Source: an uncultured Oscillospiraceae bacterium (GTDB lineage Bacteria > Bacillota > Clostridia > Oscillospirales > Oscillospiraceae). Taken from it: a DNA stretch of 16,713 nt. Shown here in pieces: positions 15,631 through 16,713 of this stretch. The stretch spans positions 1-16,713 of the forward strand of contig CAKSXP010000013.1 in assembly GCA_934515035.1 (NCBI GenBank), written 5' to 3'. Each line of letters starts with the position of its first letter. Positions within the stretch are counted from its first letter, which is position 1. Both the position numbers and the translations under genes were made by a program. Below the pieces are notes generated by a model. The model was not told where the DNA came from, ran no database searches, and worked only from the letters and a program-made list of their open reading frames with translations.

Positions 15631-16430
15631 ACGTGATCTTGATAGATGTTTCCCATTGCTCCGGCTGTATGAACTGTCAGATTTCCTGCAAGGATGAGTA
15701 TTGCGGCAATGATTGGCGGCCCTACGCCGCGGCACAGCCGATGACTGGCCAGTTCTGGTGCAAAGTTCAGGAGAATGTGCGCGGGACCATTCCCAAGGTG
15801 AAGATACACTATATTTCGCGTATGTGCGCCCAGTGTAAAAATGCACCGTGTGTTGACGCCTGCGAAGCGGGAGCTATATGGCGGCGGGAGGACGGCCTGG
15901 TGCTGATCTCACCTGATGAATGCAGCGGCTGCGGAAAATGTGTGGATTCCTGCCCACTGGAAGCGATCTATTTTAATGAAACGGAAAAAATCGCGCAGAA
16001 ATGCACTGGCTGCGCCCATTTGCTTGACAACGGCCACAAACTGCCGCGCTGTGTTGAGGCATGCCCAACGGATGCAATGAGAGTGATCGACGAAAGTGAA
16101 CTTCCGGATAATGCGGTCCCTGCCGTTGATGGCTCACTTGAGGGCAGATTGTATTATATCAATATTCCGGGCCGTTTCATCGGTGCGACGATATATGACC
16201 CCACCGAAAAGGAGGTTATTATCGGAGCCCGGTGTACGCTGAAAGGAGCCGGAAAGGAATACAAAACAGAAACGGACAGCTATGGTGATTTCTGGTTTAG
16301 GGATCTTCCGGAGGAAATGTTCACGCTGACGATCGAACAGCCGGGGTTTGATACTTTGCGCTATGAAAATCTTGACACCCATAATGACATAAATCTTGGT
16401 GATGTGCCGATGATAAAGCGTGGCAGATGA
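15627..16430 (+). CDS. iron-sulfur small subunit with four 4Fe-4S clusters (module B)
   Basis: A 267-residue partner of the module B large subunit. All sixteen ligands for four 4Fe-4S clusters are present: Cys11/14/17/21, 67/70/75/79, 99/102/105/109 and 126/129/142/146, as in DmsB/NrfC-type electron-transfer subunits. This differs from module A and from the Pelobacter transhydroxylase, which lack the third CxxCxxC set. Residues about 185-267 form the same C-terminal beta-sandwich domain as in module A, which ties it to the transhydroxylase branch. ATG at 15627 overlaps the large-subunit stop (ATGA) and has GAGGAGG 7 nt upstream. No membrane-anchor subunit (DmsC/NrfD type) follows, so electrons would come from a soluble donor such as ferredoxin or a flavoprotein (inference). 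Confidence 0.92.
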   Translation: MNVILIDVSHCSGCMNCQISCKDEYCGNDWRPYAAAQPMTGQFWCKVQENVRGTIPKVKIHYISRMCAQCKNAPCVDACEAGAIWRREDGLVLISPDECSGCGKCVDSCPLEAIYFNETEKIAQKCTGCAHLLDNGHKLPRCVEACPTDAMRVIDESELPDNAVPAVDGSLEGRLYYINIPGRFIGATIYDPTEKEVIIGARCTLKGAGKEYKTETDSYGDFWFRDLPEEMFTLTIEQPGFDTLRYENLDTHNDINLGDVPMIKRGR

Positions 16431-16560
16431 AGTTTCAAAAGCTGTACGTGCCACACTGTGCGGTGGTCCTTGCCGTGATAGGGCGACCCTGTACTGCGTG
16501 ATGAACCGCAAGGACAGCGCTGCGCGTACTTGACAGCAGACGGTTACACTTAAAGAATAA
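16431..16560 (+). other. 3' untranslated stretch with possible RNA structure, no gene seen
   Basis: About 130 nt between the small-subunit stop and the terminator, with no convincing open frame. It contains complementary segments: GTACG/CGTAC (16444-16448 with 16525-16529), GTCCTTGC/GCAAGGAC (16466-16473 with 16508-16515), AGGG/CCCT (16480-16483 with 16487-16490), and TGCGGT/ACCGCA (16459-16464 with 16505-16510). The last excludes the second. No known RNA family is recognised; it may be a long 3' UTR or a small RNA. Confidence 0.3.
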
Positions 16561-16604
16561 AAGGGCTGTGCGAACGGAAGATCCGTTTGCACAGCTTTTC
16601 ATTT
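16561..16604 (+). terminator. rho-independent terminator of module B
   Basis: A 14-bp stem with one G-U pair (16565-16578 with 16582-16595), a 3-nt loop and TTTTCATTTT after it. The stem is extended by A-T and G-T pairs at its base. It ends the module B transcript 130 nt after the small-subunit stop. Confidence 0.85.
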
Positions 16605-16619
16605 TAGCCGGGACGCCTC

Positions 16620-16648
16620 TTGACTTACGCGAAGGACTATGCTACAAT
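16620..16648 (+). promoter_or_regulatory. strong sigma-A promoter at right edge
   Basis: TTGACT (16620-16625) and TACAAT (16643-16648) are separated by 17 bp, with an extended -10 TG (TGCTACAAT). Transcription would start near 16655. The remaining 59 nt hold no start codon with a ribosome binding site; they contain a small GCTGTT/AACAGC hairpin (16673-16678 with 16685-16690), so a structured leader or RNA gene continues outside the window. Confidence 0.65.
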
Positions 16649-16713
16649 CCGGCTCGTTCGCTCGGAGGGCGGGCTGTTCAGGGAAACAGCAGCCGGACAA
16701 GAGACAGACTGAG

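Noticed and set aside
16530..16558. TTGACA, 17 bp, AAGAAT as a promoter for a short RNA
   Set aside because: The -10 matches only four of six positions, and the transcript would be just the module B terminator; likely chance.
16440..16713. 6S RNA, SRP RNA or RNase P RNA in the right-hand intergenic region
   Set aside because: The conserved SRP (GGAAGGAAGCAGCC-like) and RNase P (GAGGAAAGTCC-like) cores are absent, and the closing stem is far too short for 6S RNA.

Overview
The window looks like a chromosomal segment of an anaerobic, endospore-forming member of the Bacillota, most likely class Clostridia. The evidence is a complete spoIIAA-spoIIAB-sigF sporulation operon beside valS, strong AGGAGG-type ribosome binding sites, and two soluble molybdenum enzymes of a family known mainly from anaerobes that attack polyphenols. 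A gut-type Clostridia genome of roughly 55% GC is a reasonable guess; the species cannot be told from this sequence.

Left part (1-3910, + strand): the 3' part of valS (the 5' end lies outside the window), a strong rho-independent terminator, then spoIIAA, spoIIAB and sigF, which overlap by one base each. sigF overlaps the convergent LysR-type regulator gene by 26 bp.

Middle part (3885-12635, all - strand): reading in the direction of transcription there is a molybdopterin large subunit resembling pyrogallol-phloroglucinol transhydroxylase (TTG start), its iron-sulfur small subunit, a thiolase, a BKACE-type beta-keto acid cleavage enzyme, and a hot-dog thioesterase ending in a clear terminator. 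After these come an OFA-type MFS transporter with its own promoter and a structured, terminator-bearing leader, and a LysR-type regulator with its own promoter.

Right part (12796-16604, + strand): a second, divergent molybdoenzyme module, again large plus small subunit, with its own sigma-A promoter and a terminator 130 nt after the last gene. The window ends just after another strong promoter whose product lies outside.

How the genes may work together (inference): the two Mo enzymes would move or remove hydroxyl groups on a polyhydroxylated aromatic. BKACE, thiolase and thioesterase would then process a beta-keto acid made after ring reduction and opening, as in the clostridial phloroglucinol route through triacetate. 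The ring reductase, cyclohydrolase and dehydrogenase of that route are not in the window, so the substrate is open. The most interesting details are the promoter of module A, which has MerR-family architecture (a 21-bp dyad filling a 19-bp spacer), and the different cluster complement of the two small subunits (12-ligand versus 16-ligand pattern). The latter suggests that one module works with internal redox balance and the other draws electrons from outside.
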